From the NCBI GenBank assembly GCA_963677415.2, contig CAXXFJ010000037.1, forward strand, positions 30,895 to 94,894: a stretch of DNA of 64,000 nucleotides. The letters are read 5' to 3'. This stretch comes from JAQUTK01 sp963677415. GTDB taxonomy: Bacteria; Bacteroidota; Bacteroidia; Bacteroidales; JAQUTK01. The first letter of the stretch is position 1; every line of letters begins with the position of its first letter. Position numbers and translations under genes: made by a program. Of the stretch, positions 17,907 to 27,346 are shown in pieces. A model generated the notes under the pieces. It ran no database searches, had not been told where the DNA came from, and saw only the letters and a list, made by a program, of their open reading frames with translations.

Positions 17907-18611
17907 TTAGATTTCATCATCTGGAGATGGAGCGATAAGTTTGTAGCCCTTACCGTGAATGTTGATAATCTCAATTTGATCATCATCTTTCAATAACTTG
18001 CGTAATTTTGTGATATATACATCCATGCTTCTTGCATTGAAGTAGTTGTCGTCCACCCAGATTGCTTTGAGTGCATAATTGCGTTCTAAGACTTCATTCA
18101 TGTGAGCGCACAACAGAGATAGAAGATCGCACTCTTTTGTTGTAAGCTTTGTAATTTTATCTCCGATAATTAGCGTTTGTTTTTGTTTGTTGAATACAAA
18201 CCGTCCCAAAACGTAAGTGATTGCTTCTTTCTTCTTGTTAATGACACGTTTGAATATAGCTTCGATACGGAAAATAAGTTCTTCCATGCTGAATGGTTTT
18301 GTGATATAATCATCAGCACCAATCTTGAATCCTTCCAAAACATCTTCTTTCAATGTTTTTGCTGTCAGGAATACAATAGGAATAATTTCATTGACCGAAC
18401 GAACTTCCATAGCCATTGTGAATCCATCTTTCTTGGGCATCATGACGTCCAGGATAAGAAGATCGAATTTTGACTTTTGAAATGATCTCAAGCCTGCTTC
18501 ACCATCCAGGCAAAGTTCAACTGCATAGCCTTTTGCTTGCAAATACTCTCTTAACAACATGCCAAGATTTTCGTCATCCTCGCATAATAAAATACTTAAT
18601 TTGTCTTCCAT
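17907..18611 (-). CDS. rprY: OmpR-family response regulator, RprY type
   Basis: The 234-residue response regulator of a two-component system. The receiver domain has the acidic pocket (E11, D12, D13), phospho-acceptor D55 in 'LLILDVMMPKKDG', Thr 83 in 'FLTAKT' and Lys 105 in 'ITKPFS'. A winged-helix OmpR/PhoB DNA-binding domain occupies about 135-230, ending 'IINIHGKGYKL'. It is one base from the kinase gene, so they are co-transcribed. Length, pairing and sequence fit the RprX/RprY system described in Bacteroides fragilis; this identification is from memory of the family. Confidence 0.93.
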   Translation of the reverse strand: MEDKLSILLCEDDENLGMLLREYLQAKGYAVELCLDGEAGLRSFQKSKFDLLILDVMMPKKDGFTMAMEVRSVNEIIPIVFLTAKTLKEDVLEGFKIGADDYITKPFSMEELIFRIEAIFKRVINKKKEAITYVLGRFVFNKQKQTLIIGDKITKLTTKECDLLSLLCAHMNEVLERNYALKAIWVDDNYFNARSMDVYITKLRKLLKDDDQIEIINIHGKGYKLIAPSPDDEI

Positions 18612-18612
18612 C

Positions 18613-20175
18613 TTACTTTCTAATTAGAGGTAATGTAATAATAAATTTTGTTCCAACATTAATTTCACTTTCAACTTTGATGGTCCCTTTATGCTCTTCG
18701 ATAATCTTCTTTACATAAGGGAGACCCAGACCAAATCCTTTTACGTTATGCAGATTGCCGGTTGGTACTCTGTAGAACTTTTCAAAGATCTTCTTTAATT
18801 GCTCTTTCTTTATTCCGATTCCATTGTCTTTGATCGTAATCACCAACATATTATCTCTGTTTGATGTCGTTATGTACAGAGATAATTCACCTTTGCTATA
18901 TTTTACTGCATTTTCCATCAGATTGAAAAGTACATTGGTAAAATGCATCTCATCGGCGTAAATAAGGGCGTTTTCCGCTTTTAAATCGGAGACTATCGAA
19001 CCTCCGGTCTTCTCGACCCGCAACTTGAAATTATTGATAACCGTTTTTATTGTATTGTTTGTATCCAGTTCTTTAAACTTGAACGCAATCTTTTGCTTCT
19101 CAAACAATGACATTTGCAATACTTTTTCAACCTGAAAACTCAATCGTTTAGTTTCATCGCCGATGACACTTGAAATATGTGAAAGCATCATTGGTGATTT
19201 GCTCACCGAATCATCCCTGAGCATCTGTGATGCCAGTGAGATCGTGGCGACCGGCGTTTTGAGTTCGTGGGTCATGTTGTTAATAAAGTCGTTACGCATT
19301 TCAGACAAACGCTTTTGTCTGGAGATAATCCATATCGTGATAATAAAAGTAACCAGCAATACAAGCGAAAACACCAAAGAGGGAACTACAAAACCGATGG
19401 AATTGAAAATATAACGATCCATCGTCGGGAAAGAAACTTTCAAATAGTTTAACTTTAGCGTCTGATCATTTGGAAATAAAGCTTGTGTAAATGCCTGTTT
19501 TATATCTTTATCCTTTTTAGCCCTATTCATGAGAACCTCTTTCCCCTCTTTGTCCACTACGATAAAGTAGTAGGGAAGGTTTAGTCCATTATTTGCCAGC
19601 TCTGCCTTGATATATCCATTTAACTTATAGACGTCAATTCTCTGCTCAATCGGAGTGTTACTTGCTTCATATAAGATATTATATACAATCTCATCCAGCA
19701 ACTCACGCTGTTTGACATATCTGTTTTTCAGCGTTTCTTGTACTCCTTTTGAAATCCTTGGCAAGGAACTGCTCCCGTGTTTCTTTGAAATAAACACTTT
19801 TTCGTTGGGAAGCGACATGCTCCTTTTCTCGGATGAATAGCCTCTGCTATTTTCTGTTTTTGAGAGCGTTCCGTCAATGAGCGAATATTCATCCCTCTGA
19901 CGTGTCGATATTCGTTGCCTTTGTAACATCTGTTGTTGAAATTGCAACTCGGTAGCATCGTTTTCCTGGTCTTTAATGTCTTTGATCAGATAATTCTGAG
20001 TCTCATCATATTCCAGATAGCGTGCAACCTGATACAGGCTTCGCTTAACAGTCTCCGCGAATTGTTCGCTTCTCATGGTTGCCATTGCATTGATATAGTT
20101 GATCTGCAAATAGAGCAATCCAATAAAAGCAAATGCCATTACTATGGCAAGCAACCAGATGGTCGATTTCTTCAT
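18613..20175 (-). CDS. rprX: Sensor histidine kinase, RprX type
   Basis: A membrane histidine kinase of about 520 residues, the partner of RprY. There is an N-terminal transmembrane helix (about 4-25), a periplasmic sensor region to about 255 and a second helix (about 258-283). The HisKA domain follows with 'NNMTHELKTPVATI' (phospho-His about 303), then an HATPase with the N-box 'LMENAVKYS', the G1 box 'DNGIGI' and the G2 box 'GFGLGLPYV'. The ATG at 20175 is preferred to the GTG at 20178. A Bacteroides-type promoter lies just upstream. The ligand is unknown; the homologue was first noticed through effects on tetracycline resistance and later stress-related regulation in B. fragilis (recall). 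Confidence 0.92.
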   Translation of the reverse strand: MKKSTIWLLAIVMAFAFIGLLYLQINYINAMATMRSEQFAETVKRSLYQVARYLEYDETQNYLIKDIKDQENDATELQFQQQMLQRQRISTRQRDEYSLIDGTLSKTENSRGYSSEKRSMSLPNEKVFISKKHGSSSLPRISKGVQETLKNRYVKQRELLDEIVYNILYEASNTPIEQRIDVYKLNGYIKAELANNGLNLPYYFIVVDKEGKEVLMNRAKKDKDIKQAFTQALFPNDQTLKLNYLKVSFPTMDRYIFNSIGFVVPSLVFSLVLLVTFIITIWIISRQKRLSEMRNDFINNMTHELKTPVATISLASQMLRDDSVSKSPMMLSHISSVIGDETKRLSFQVEKVLQMSLFEKQKIAFKFKELDTNNTIKTVINNFKLRVEKTGGSIVSDLKAENALIYADEMHFTNVLFNLMENAVKYSKGELSLYITTSNRDNMLVITIKDNGIGIKKEQLKKIFEKFYRVPTGNLHNVKGFGLGLPYVKKIIEEHKGTIKVESEINVGTKFIITLPLIRK

Positions 20176-20210
20176 CACGCAAATTTAACAATCAAAATTG
20201 AGAAATATGT

Positions 20211-20239
20211 CAAATTTAAATACTTTAACTTAAAAGCAA
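20211..20239 (-). promoter_or_regulatory. Promoter of rprX-rprY
   Basis: On the - strand TTG (20239-20237), an 18-base spacer and TAAATTTG (20218-20211). A second TAAATTTG at 20187-20180 is too close to the start codon. Confidence 0.55.
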
Positions 20240-20374
20240 TCCATTAAAGCTACATTCTTTCGGTAAGAATCTCAAATTTCATCAAAAAATAGCCATTATT
20301 GGGGCTTCTTGGTGGGACTTTTTACTTAAAAAAACTTCTTGTTAGTATTAACGGCTTTCTAATTGATTTATTTT

Positions 20375-20382
20375 TATCTTTG
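20375..20382 (+). promoter_or_regulatory. -7 element upstream of the symporter gene
   Basis: TATCTTTG, 30 bases before the ATG at 20412. No good -33 element at the expected distance. Confidence 0.5.
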
Positions 20383-20411
20383 CGTTTTATTTCAAGTAAA
20401 AAGGGCTGAAG

Positions 20412-21866
20412 ATGTTATTAATTATTGGGATTTACTTTTCTATGTTACTCATTATCTCTCGTTTAACGACGAATAATACCAGTAATGACTCTTTTTTTAC
20501 AGGCAATAAACGTTCCCCATGGTATGTGGTGGCCTTTGGTATGATTGGGTCCTCAATTTCCGGAGTCACTTTTGTTTCCGTTCCGGGTATGGTCAGGGAG
20601 TTTGATATGACTTACATGCAGTTGGTGCTCGGTTTTCCTATAGGGTATCTTATTATAGCTTACGTACTGCTTCCTTTATATTATCGTTTGAACCTTGTTT
20701 CCATCTATACCTATTTGGAAGACCGGATTGGGAAGCGAGCTTACAAGACAGGAGCTTCATTCTTCTTTCTGAGCAAGATCATCGGAGCTGCTGCCCGGCT
20801 TTATCTGGTAACAATCATTCTTCAGACCTTCGTGCTGGATGCATTGGGAGTCCCTTATTTGGTAACAGTATGTGTATCTGTGGCTATGATCTGGATTTAT
20901 ACCCATGCCAGCGGTGTAAAGACAATCATTTGGATGAACTTTCTGCAAACATTCTTTCTCCTGCTGATGTTGATTCTTATTGTTGCAGGGGTAATGTATA
21001 AGATGGATCTCTCTTTTGATAATACAGTATCGATGATTGCTTCAGATCATCACTCGAAGATCTTTGAGTTTGCAGATTGGAGCAGCAGGCAGAATTTCTT
21101 CAAACAGTTTATCAGTGGTATCTTTATCACCATTGTTATGTCTGGATTGGATCAGGGGATGATGCAGAAGAATCTGTCATGCAAGAACCTCAAAGAGGCT
21201 CAAAAGAATATGTGCTGGTATGGTTTCTCGTTTATACCACTTAATTTCCTCTTCTTGTCATTAGGTGTGCTAATGCTTAACTTTGCACAACATCAACAGA
21301 TAGCCTTACCGACAGAGTCTGATGAGATTCTACCTCTATTTTGCACGACGTATCTTGGTCAGCCGATACTGATATTCTTTACCATTGGGGTGATAGCCGC
21401 TTCTTTCTCTGCTGCAGATTCTGCTTTGACTTCCATAACCACCTCGCTTTGTATCGACCTTATTGATATAAAAAGATTCTCTGAGGTGAAGGCAAAACAG
21501 GTGAGAAAGCGAACTCATTTGCTTGTATCTGCGGTTTTTATTCTGATAATCCTTATCTTTAGAGCCGTAAATGACAGAAGCTTAATCGATGCTATCTATA
21601 TGATTGCCTCCTTTACCTATGGTCCCTTGCTTGGATTGTATGCTTATGGCTTGTTTACAAGAGGTTGTCCAAGAGATAAATGGGTGCCATATATTGCTGT
21701 TGCAGGTCCGCTGCTGTGCATAGCACTGAAAAGTATGGTGGAAGCATTTACTTCGTATCGTTTTGGATATGAAATATTGATGATCAATGGATTGATAGTA
21801 TTTGTCGGATTAGTGTTATTACGTAAAAAAGGAGAAATATGGAAATTAAAAAGGCAGAATTTGTAA
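20412..21866 (+). CDS. Sodium:solute symporter (SSS family)
   Basis: A 484-residue integral membrane transporter with about 13 predicted helices along its length. The N-terminal 'DSFFTGNKRSPWYVVAFGMIG' followed by 'SSISGVTFVSVPGM', and 'ASFSAADSALTSITTSLCID' in the second half, are typical of the SSS (LeuT-fold) family. That family couples sodium entry to uptake of sugars, amino acids, sialic acid or other organic solutes. The substrate is not predictable here. The gene overlaps the start of engB by 28 bases, so the two are probably translationally coupled. Confidence 0.9.
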   Translation: MLLIIGIYFSMLLIISRLTTNNTSNDSFFTGNKRSPWYVVAFGMIGSSISGVTFVSVPGMVREFDMTYMQLVLGFPIGYLIIAYVLLPLYYRLNLVSIYTYLEDRIGKRAYKTGASFFFLSKIIGAAARLYLVTIILQTFVLDALGVPYLVTVCVSVAMIWIYTHASGVKTIIWMNFLQTFFLLLMLILIVAGVMYKMDLSFDNTVSMIASDHHSKIFEFADWSSRQNFFKQFISGIFITIVMSGLDQGMMQKNLSCKNLKEAQKNMCWYGFSFIPLNFLFLSLGVLMLNFAQHQQIALPTESDEILPLFCTTYLGQPILIFFTIGVIAASFSAADSALTSITTSLCIDLIDIKRFSEVKAKQVRKRTHLLVSAVFILIILIFRAVNDRSLIDAIYMIASFTYGPLLGLYAYGLFTRGCPRDKWVPYIAVAGPLLCIALKSMVEAFTSYRFGYEILMINGLIVFVGLVLLRKKGEIWKLKRQNL

Positions 21867-22438
21867 TTAGTAACACGGACGTAAGAAAATGCCCACCGGA
21901 CGTGAGACCGGAATATGCGTTTATCGGAAGGTCTAATGTAGGCAAATCAAGCCTGATAAACATGATTACCAACACGAAAGGGTTGGCTATGACTTCTTCT
22001 AAACCGGGGAAGACGCAACTTATCAACCACTTTATCATTGATAGTTCCTGGTATCTGGTCGATCTCCCGGGCTATGGCTATGCTCAGCGTGGAAAAGAGG
22101 GGCGTGAGAATATTCGTCAGATCATCGAAGACTATATCCTCTATCGTGACCAGCTTACCGCTCTGTTTGTCTTGTTGGATTCGCGCCATGAACCACAGCA
22201 GATCGATCTTGAATTTATGGAGTGGCTGGGTGAAAATGAAATCCCTTTTGTGATTGTTTTTACAAAAGCGGATAAGAATTCCTACTCCCGTTTGAAAGAG
22301 AATCTGGAGAGTTACCAGGCAAGCCTCCTTGATGTTTGGGAAGAGCTGCCTCAGATGTTTGTCACCTCTTCAGAAAAGAAGCAAGGTAGGGAAGAGATAC
22401 TCGCTTATATTGATACAATAAATAAATCACTAAAATAA
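21839..22438 (+). CDS. engB: Ribosome-biogenesis GTPase EngB/YsxC/YihA
   Basis: An essential small GTPase (199 residues) needed for large-subunit assembly. Visible G motifs: G1 'GRSNVGKSSLI' near residue 30, G3 'DLPGYGYA' near 76, G4 'TKADK' near 141 and G5 'TSSEKKQG' near 177. A ggag ribosome-binding site lies just before the ATG, inside the end of the symporter gene. The DUF4494-like and YggS-like genes follow at short distance. Confidence 0.96.
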   Translation: MEIKKAEFVISNTDVRKCPPDVRPEYAFIGRSNVGKSSLINMITNTKGLAMTSSKPGKTQLINHFIIDSSWYLVDLPGYGYAQRGKEGRENIRQIIEDYILYRDQLTALFVLLDSRHEPQQIDLEFMEWLGENEIPFVIVFTKADKNSYSRLKENLESYQASLLDVWEELPQMFVTSSEKKQGREEILAYIDTINKSLK

Positions 22439-22449
22439 TAGAATAGAAT

Positions 22450-22902
22450 ATGATGCATAACTGGTTTGAAACAAAGATTTCCTACGAGAAAGAGATAGAA
22501 GGCGGAATGATGAAGAAAGTGACTGAACCTTATTTGGTCGATGCGCTTTCATTTACCGAGGCAGAAGCGCGGATAATTAAGGAGATGACTCCTTTTATGA
22601 GTGGCGAATTTACAGTAGCCAACATCAAACGTGCTAATTACACGGAGGTATTTGAAGATGAAGCCGGCGATCGCTGGTACAAGGCGAAAGTCCTTTTTAT
22701 TTCCATTGACGAGAAGAGTGGAGCAGAAAAGAAGACCGCTTCAAACATGCTGATACAGGCTTTGAATATTCATCAGGCAATAGATAATCTGGATAAGGGA
22801 ATGAAGGGTACGATGGCTGATTATGAGATCGCTTCAATGACTGAAACTATGTTGATGGACATCTTTCCGTATGCTGTGGAGGAAAATGAAAAGAGTGAGT
22901 AA
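22450..22902 (+). CDS. DUF4494-like conserved protein
   Basis: A 150-residue soluble protein with no signal peptide or membrane segment. It starts 'MMHNWFETKISYEKE', containing the pattern I associate with DUF4494, a Bacteroidetes family of unknown function. The sequence alternates beta-strands and a helix, with an acidic C-terminus. It follows engB by 11 bases and overlaps the yggS-like gene by 17 bases, so it belongs to the same transcript. No catalytic residues can be proposed. Confidence 0.8.
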   Translation: MMHNWFETKISYEKEIEGGMMKKVTEPYLVDALSFTEAEARIIKEMTPFMSGEFTVANIKRANYTEVFEDEAGDRWYKAKVLFISIDEKSGAEKKTASNMLIQALNIHQAIDNLDKGMKGTMADYEIASMTETMLMDIFPYAVEENEKSE

Positions 22903-23566
22903 TATAGGTGAGCGGCTTCTGGAAGTAAAAAGCAATCTGCCTGATACTGTCCATCTAGTTGCCGTGTCCAAGTTTCATCCGGCTGAGTCCGTCCTTGAGG
23001 CTTATAATGCCGGTCAACGTATCTTTGGGGAGAGCAGGGCGCAGGAAGTTGTGCCCAAAAAGGAGTCTCTTCCAAAAGATATTGAGTGGCACTTTATAGG
23101 TCATTTGCAAGAAAATAAAGTGAAGAACATTGCTCCTTTCATCGCTTTGATTCATAGCGTGGATAGTTTGAAATTGCTTCGTGAGATAAACAAACAGGGA
23201 GAAAAGTGCGGACGGGTTATTCCGTGTCTGCTTGAGATCTTTGTGGCACAAGAGGAGACAAAATACGGATTTACTATTCAGGAGTGTGATGATCTGCTAC
23301 ATGGTGCTGAACTAAAAGAACTGACGCATGTAGAGATTCGGGGTATTATGGGTATGGCTTCTCTGACAGAAGATGAAGAGCAGATACGAAGAGAGTTTGG
23401 TATGCTGCGTACATTTTTCAAGAAGATATGCTGTGACATCTCTATCCCGAATGCCAATATCCGCGAACTCTCGATGGGAATGAGTCAGGATTACCTGATT
23501 GCTATTGAAGAAGGTAGCACGATGGTCCGAATAGGAACCACCATATTTGGAGACCGCGCCTATTGA
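22886..23566 (+). CDS. YggS/PROSC-type pyridoxal-phosphate homeostasis protein
   Basis: A 226-residue PLP-binding alanine-racemase-fold protein of the YggS/YlmE/PROSC family, which buffers free PLP and affects amino-acid pools. The PLP lysine lies in 'LVAVSKFHP' (about residue 31). Other family blocks are 'FGESRAQE', 'WHFIGHLQENKVKNI', 'HSVDS' and 'LSMGMSQDYLIAIEEGSTMVRIG'. The ATG at 22886 is preferred over 22871 because a ggagg lies 4-8 bases before it. The start is within the end of the DUF4494 gene. Confidence 0.94.
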   Translation: MKRVSNIGERLLEVKSNLPDTVHLVAVSKFHPAESVLEAYNAGQRIFGESRAQEVVPKKESLPKDIEWHFIGHLQENKVKNIAPFIALIHSVDSLKLLREINKQGEKCGRVIPCLLEIFVAQEETKYGFTIQECDDLLHGAELKELTHVEIRGIMGMASLTEDEEQIRREFGMLRTFFKKICCDISIPNANIRELSMGMSQDYLIAIEEGSTMVRIGTTIFGDRAY

Positions 23567-23584
23567 ACCTGATCATAAATCAAA

Positions 23585-23630
23585 ACAAAAAGAGAGTTGC
23601 AAGGAAATCCCTGCAACTCTCTTTGTTTAT
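23585..23630. terminator. Bidirectional terminator between yggS-like gene and galM
   Basis: An 11-bp stem (agagagttgca / tgcaactctct, 23591-23622) with A-rich left and T-rich right flanks serves both converging genes. Confidence 0.85.
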
Positions 23631-23644
23631 CTACGGTCATTCAA

Positions 23645-24688
23645 TCAAGAGAACTTGAAGATGATTGTTTGATCAAACTGTTGTCCGGCTTTTAGAATGG
23701 TGTTGTTGAAACCACCTTGGTTTGGACTGTCTGGAAAATACTGAGCTTCCAAACAGAACGCTTCATGCTCTTCATAACGTTTGCCGAAGTGTCCGGGCAA
23801 TTCGCTGTTCAACCAGTTTGCAGAATATAACTGTACGCCCGGGAGAGTAGATATTACTTCCAATGTGCGTCCTGTCGTTTTCTCCGTGGCACGAGCCAGC
23901 AGACTCAGTTCGCCATATTCTTTTTTGTTGCCTACAAAACAATGGTCATAGCCCTTGCCATATTTTAATTGAACGAAATCAAAGTTATCGATCTCTTTGC
24001 CGATTGCCTTTGGAGTGGTGAAGTCCATTGGAGTCCCTTTGACAGATAGCATCTCTCCGAGAGGAGTTGAATTCTCGTCCATTGGTAGAAACTTGTTACA
24101 GTTCAGATACAGCTCATGATCCATGGCTGTACCTTCACCTTTGAGGTTGAAGTAGGCATGGTTCGTAAAGTTGGCAATAGTATCTTTATCCGTTGTAGCA
24201 AGAAACTGCATGGTAAATTCGCAAGCATCGCTCCAGGAGAAGATAACCTTTAGATTGAGAGTTCCCGGATATCCCTGGTCTCCATCCGGGCTTGTCAGTG
24301 AAAGAATCAGTTCGCCGTCAGCTGTTGTTTCCGCGTCGAAAACACGGAAGGTGAAACCAACTCCGCCATGAAGACTGTTTGGACCGTTGTTGACCGGCAG
24401 CGTGTATTCTACTCCGTTCAGAGTAAATTTGCCTTTTGCGATACGATTGGCATAGCGTCCCACGGTAGCACCGATGTAGCATGTGTCTTTTAAGTACCCT
24501 TCAAGGGTAGGGAATCCACATACTACTTCTCCCAATTTGCCATTCTTGTCCGGCACGATGATAGAAGTTACATATCCGCCATAGTTAGTAACAGAAACAC
24601 TAGCTCCAATCTTGTTGGTCAAGGTGTAGAGATATACTTCTGTTCCGGATGGCATTAGTCCGAAGACTTTCTTTTCAATTTTAGTCAT
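23645..24688 (-). CDS. galM: Aldose 1-epimerase (mutarotase)
   Basis: It interconverts alpha and beta anomers of galactose and glucose in the Leloir pathway. 347 residues, the usual length. Signatures are 'GGYVTSIIVPDKNG', 'LHGG' near the substrate loop, the catalytic His in 'TNHAYFNLKG' and the catalytic Glu in 'CLEAQYFPDSPNQGG'. The ATG at 24688 is preferred; the upstream in-frame TTG at 24703 is unlikely. No signal peptide, so it is cytoplasmic. It lies 18 bases after the leucine-rich repeat gene on the same strand, with no promoter seen between, so it may be read from that gene's promoter. Confidence 0.95.
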   Translation of the reverse strand: MTKIEKKVFGLMPSGTEVYLYTLTNKIGASVSVTNYGGYVTSIIVPDKNGKLGEVVCGFPTLEGYLKDTCYIGATVGRYANRIAKGKFTLNGVEYTLPVNNGPNSLHGGVGFTFRVFDAETTADGELILSLTSPDGDQGYPGTLNLKVIFSWSDACEFTMQFLATTDKDTIANFTNHAYFNLKGEGTAMDHELYLNCNKFLPMDENSTPLGEMLSVKGTPMDFTTPKAIGKEIDNFDFVQLKYGKGYDHCFVGNKKEYGELSLLARATEKTTGRTLEVISTLPGVQLYSANWLNSELPGHFGKRYEEHEAFCLEAQYFPDSPNQGGFNNTILKAGQQFDQTIIFKFS

Positions 24689-24706
24689 GTTATCGTTTTT
24701 CAAAGA

Positions 24707-27265
24707 TTAATAATTGATACTGGTAAATTTACTCCAGACAGGAGCTGAGAGATAGGCATCTGCCGCCTCTCGTGGCACATACAACCTGCAGATAGAATAA
24801 TCCACACCGTTAAAGAGATCGTCAGTAATAGTCACAGGACTCTTTTGAGATACCATCACTTTTCGCAATTTCGTGCAACCAGAGAAAGCTCTGCTTTCCA
24901 AAGTGGTAAGTGTGGAAGGTATTTTGATACTCGTGATATTAAGACACCCCTCAAAAGCCGACTTCCCGATGCGAGAGCATCCTTCAGGAAATATGATGTC
25001 ACCGGAAAGTCCGGTGCAGTTGCTGAAAGCAGAAGCCTCAATGCTAAGCAGTCCGTCGGGAAGGATCAGTTTGTGCAACTGAGACATCCCCTTCAGCTCT
25101 CCCTCCAGAAGCTCCTTATTTGAGATGCCACTCATATCCAGCTGGTTGAGGAGTGGCATTCGTTCTTTCATAGAGATAAAATCAGAGCTGTTCAAGCTTC
25201 CGCTTACTTTCAGGTGTGTAACGAGAGAAGGTTCATAGCCGAGGTTCAGAATACTCCGGATTAGAGTGCCGGGCGTCGTGATATCAATCGTTACCGACAA
25301 TTCGCTGTCCGCAATCGAATTGTTCTTCCAATAGTCAGTCTCTTCATATGTCTGTTTGGTCTTAAGCGGAACGAAGATAGTTTTATTCAGGAAGTTATTC
25401 GCTTCCAGTCGTGGCGGCGTAGTGGCAGATACCTTTATCGATGTAATACCATTACATTGATAGAATGCCGCATTCTTGATCTCAGTGACACTCTCAGGAA
25501 TTGTAAGTTCGCCGGATAGCCCACCACATGTATAAAAAGCCCTTTCGCCAATCGAAGTGATCCCCTCAGGAAAGACGATGGATGAGAGAGAGCGGCAATT
25601 GTAAAAGGCCGAGTCACTGATTTGAAGCAGAGCTTCAGGGAGAACCAGATCGCCTGAGATGCCCGTACAATTAAAGAAGGCATAGCTACCGATAGCTCTG
25701 ACTGAGGCAGGGAAGTAAATGGAAGAAAGAGCTGCGCACTCTTTAAATGCTCCCGGTATAATTACCTGAGTACCTTCCAGTATAAGAATATTGGTGAGCG
25801 ACCGATACGCAGGGATATGATTGGCGATGACAAAGCTGCCACCTGTGCGTAGCAGTTCAATCTGGTTGCATTTACTGAAAGCCATTTTGCCTATGGAGGC
25901 AACTTCTTTTGGGATTGTCAGTTCCGTTAATCCGGCACAATCAGCAAAAGCAGAGTCGCCAATTGCTGTTACAGAAGAGGGAATCGTAACCGTAGTGACA
26001 GCCCGGCAACCTTTCATCGCCGAAGTAGCAATCACTTTTGGATCCCCAAAGATTTGAATGTCTGAGATATGCTCATATCCCGGTATATGTTTCTGAATGG
26101 AGAAGCTGCATCCCGTATGAATAGTATTGATAGACCCGCAATCCTGAAAAGCCATGAATTCAATGGTTTTTACAGAAGAAGGGATCGAAAGCTCTGTTAT
26201 TGCACTGCACCCGTGAAAGGCATAACTGCCAATGGAAGTCGTTCCTTCAGGAATGATAATATCTGTCAGACTGCTACAGTCATAAAAGGCATTACTTCCA
26301 ATGGAGGTGATGCCAGCAGGTAGATTGATTGCATTCAGACTCTTGCAACCGTAAAACAGACTTGCGCTGATTTTGGTAATACCATCAGGAATAGGAAACT
26401 CTGTGAGATTCTCACATCCATAGAAGGTGAACTCTCCAATGGAGCGAAGCTTTTTAGGCATAGAAAGAGAGCGCAGATTCTTACATTTAAAGAAAGTGTG
26501 ACTCTCAATCACGCTGACAGCATCCGGAATGGTAATCGATCGGAGGTTGTCGCAACCCGAGAAAGCATGATCGCGAATAATGTTCACAGAAGCCGGAATG
26601 TCAATATGTGTCAGTCCGCTACACCCCTCAAAGGCAGAAACGCATATCTCTGTAGTACCTTCAAGTATTGTAATATCCGATATCTCAGAGAAGTTGGGGA
26701 TTCCGTTTCGTAAAGGAATGTTGCATCCTGTCTTGATACTCCGTACATTCTTGCACCCATAAAACGCGAAATAGTCGAGGTATTTTAACTTTGTAGGAAG
26801 CGTGATGGAAGTAAGACTGGAGCAATAGTAAAAAGCGAAATTATCAATATAGGTTACGCTGTTTGGGATAGAGATAAATTGCAGATTCGAACAACCTGAG
26901 AAAGCAGCTTCACCAATGCGGGTAGTCGTGGTGGGAAGAAATACATTCTTTATGATCGTATTCTCAGCGAAAAGATAGGTGCCTACAGTGTTTGCAATAT
27001 TCTTATAGGTTGTATAGTAGTAATCACCGCCTGCCACAATCCGGGCATCTGTCATGTCGAGCGTGGAGAGCTGTTTCATCTCACGGATCACTTTGAAGTC
27101 GCTCCCGTTCAATTCACCCGTCAAGGTCAACTCTTTAATGGAGTTTCTTGTATTACCCACTAAAGAAGCTAAATTACCGGCTGGAGAAACATGAAAGACT
27201 TCCGCCTTTATACAGAGTGGTAGTAGCATGAAAATGGCAAGGATGCGCAGCCTGATGGATTTCAT
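24707..27265 (-). CDS. Secreted BspA-like leucine-rich repeat protein (LRR_5)
   Basis: An 852-residue exported protein with signal peptide (about 1-21, ending IKA). The N-terminal segment 'IKELTLTGELNGSDFKVIREM' is typical of BspA-type proteins. The body has about 20 LRR_5/Treponema-type repeats of the form 'C..L..I.IP..V..I...AF..', and it closes with 'CRLYVPREAADAYLSA'. No lipobox and no sortase- or T9SS-type tail are seen. BspA-like proteins in oral Bacteroidetes and Treponema bind matrix proteins; that function is only suggested here. It has its own good promoter and is followed directly by galM, an odd pairing. Confidence 0.9.
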   Translation of the reverse strand: MKSIRLRILAIFMLLPLCIKAEVFHVSPAGNLASLVGNTRNSIKELTLTGELNGSDFKVIREMKQLSTLDMTDARIVAGGDYYYTTYKNIANTVGTYLFAENTIIKNVFLPTTTTRIGEAAFSGCSNLQFISIPNSVTYIDNFAFYYCSSLTSITLPTKLKYLDYFAFYGCKNVRSIKTGCNIPLRNGIPNFSEISDITILEGTTEICVSAFEGCSGLTHIDIPASVNIIRDHAFSGCDNLRSITIPDAVSVIESHTFFKCKNLRSLSMPKKLRSIGEFTFYGCENLTEFPIPDGITKISASLFYGCKSLNAINLPAGITSIGSNAFYDCSSLTDIIIPEGTTSIGSYAFHGCSAITELSIPSSVKTIEFMAFQDCGSINTIHTGCSFSIQKHIPGYEHISDIQIFGDPKVIATSAMKGCRAVTTVTIPSSVTAIGDSAFADCAGLTELTIPKEVASIGKMAFSKCNQIELLRTGGSFVIANHIPAYRSLTNILILEGTQVIIPGAFKECAALSSIYFPASVRAIGSYAFFNCTGISGDLVLPEALLQISDSAFYNCRSLSSIVFPEGITSIGERAFYTCGGLSGELTIPESVTEIKNAAFYQCNGITSIKVSATTPPRLEANNFLNKTIFVPLKTKQTYEETDYWKNNSIADSELSVTIDITTPGTLIRSILNLGYEPSLVTHLKVSGSLNSSDFISMKERMPLLNQLDMSGISNKELLEGELKGMSQLHKLILPDGLLSIEASAFSNCTGLSGDIIFPEGCSRIGKSAFEGCLNITSIKIPSTLTTLESRAFSGCTKLRKVMVSQKSPVTITDDLFNGVDYSICRLYVPREAADAYLSAPVWSKFTSINY

Positions 27266-27299
27266 TTAGCGAGTATTACATTATTTATACGAATACATG

Positions 27300-27330
27300 C
27301 AAATGTACAAATAACTATTTATCTCCCAAA
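27300..27330 (-). promoter_or_regulatory. Promoter of the LRR gene (and probably galM)
   Basis: On the - strand TTTG (27330-27327), a 19-base spacer and TACATTTG (27307-27300), 35 bases before the ATG. Confidence 0.75.
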
Positions 27331-27346
27331 TAAAAATCCGGTAAAA

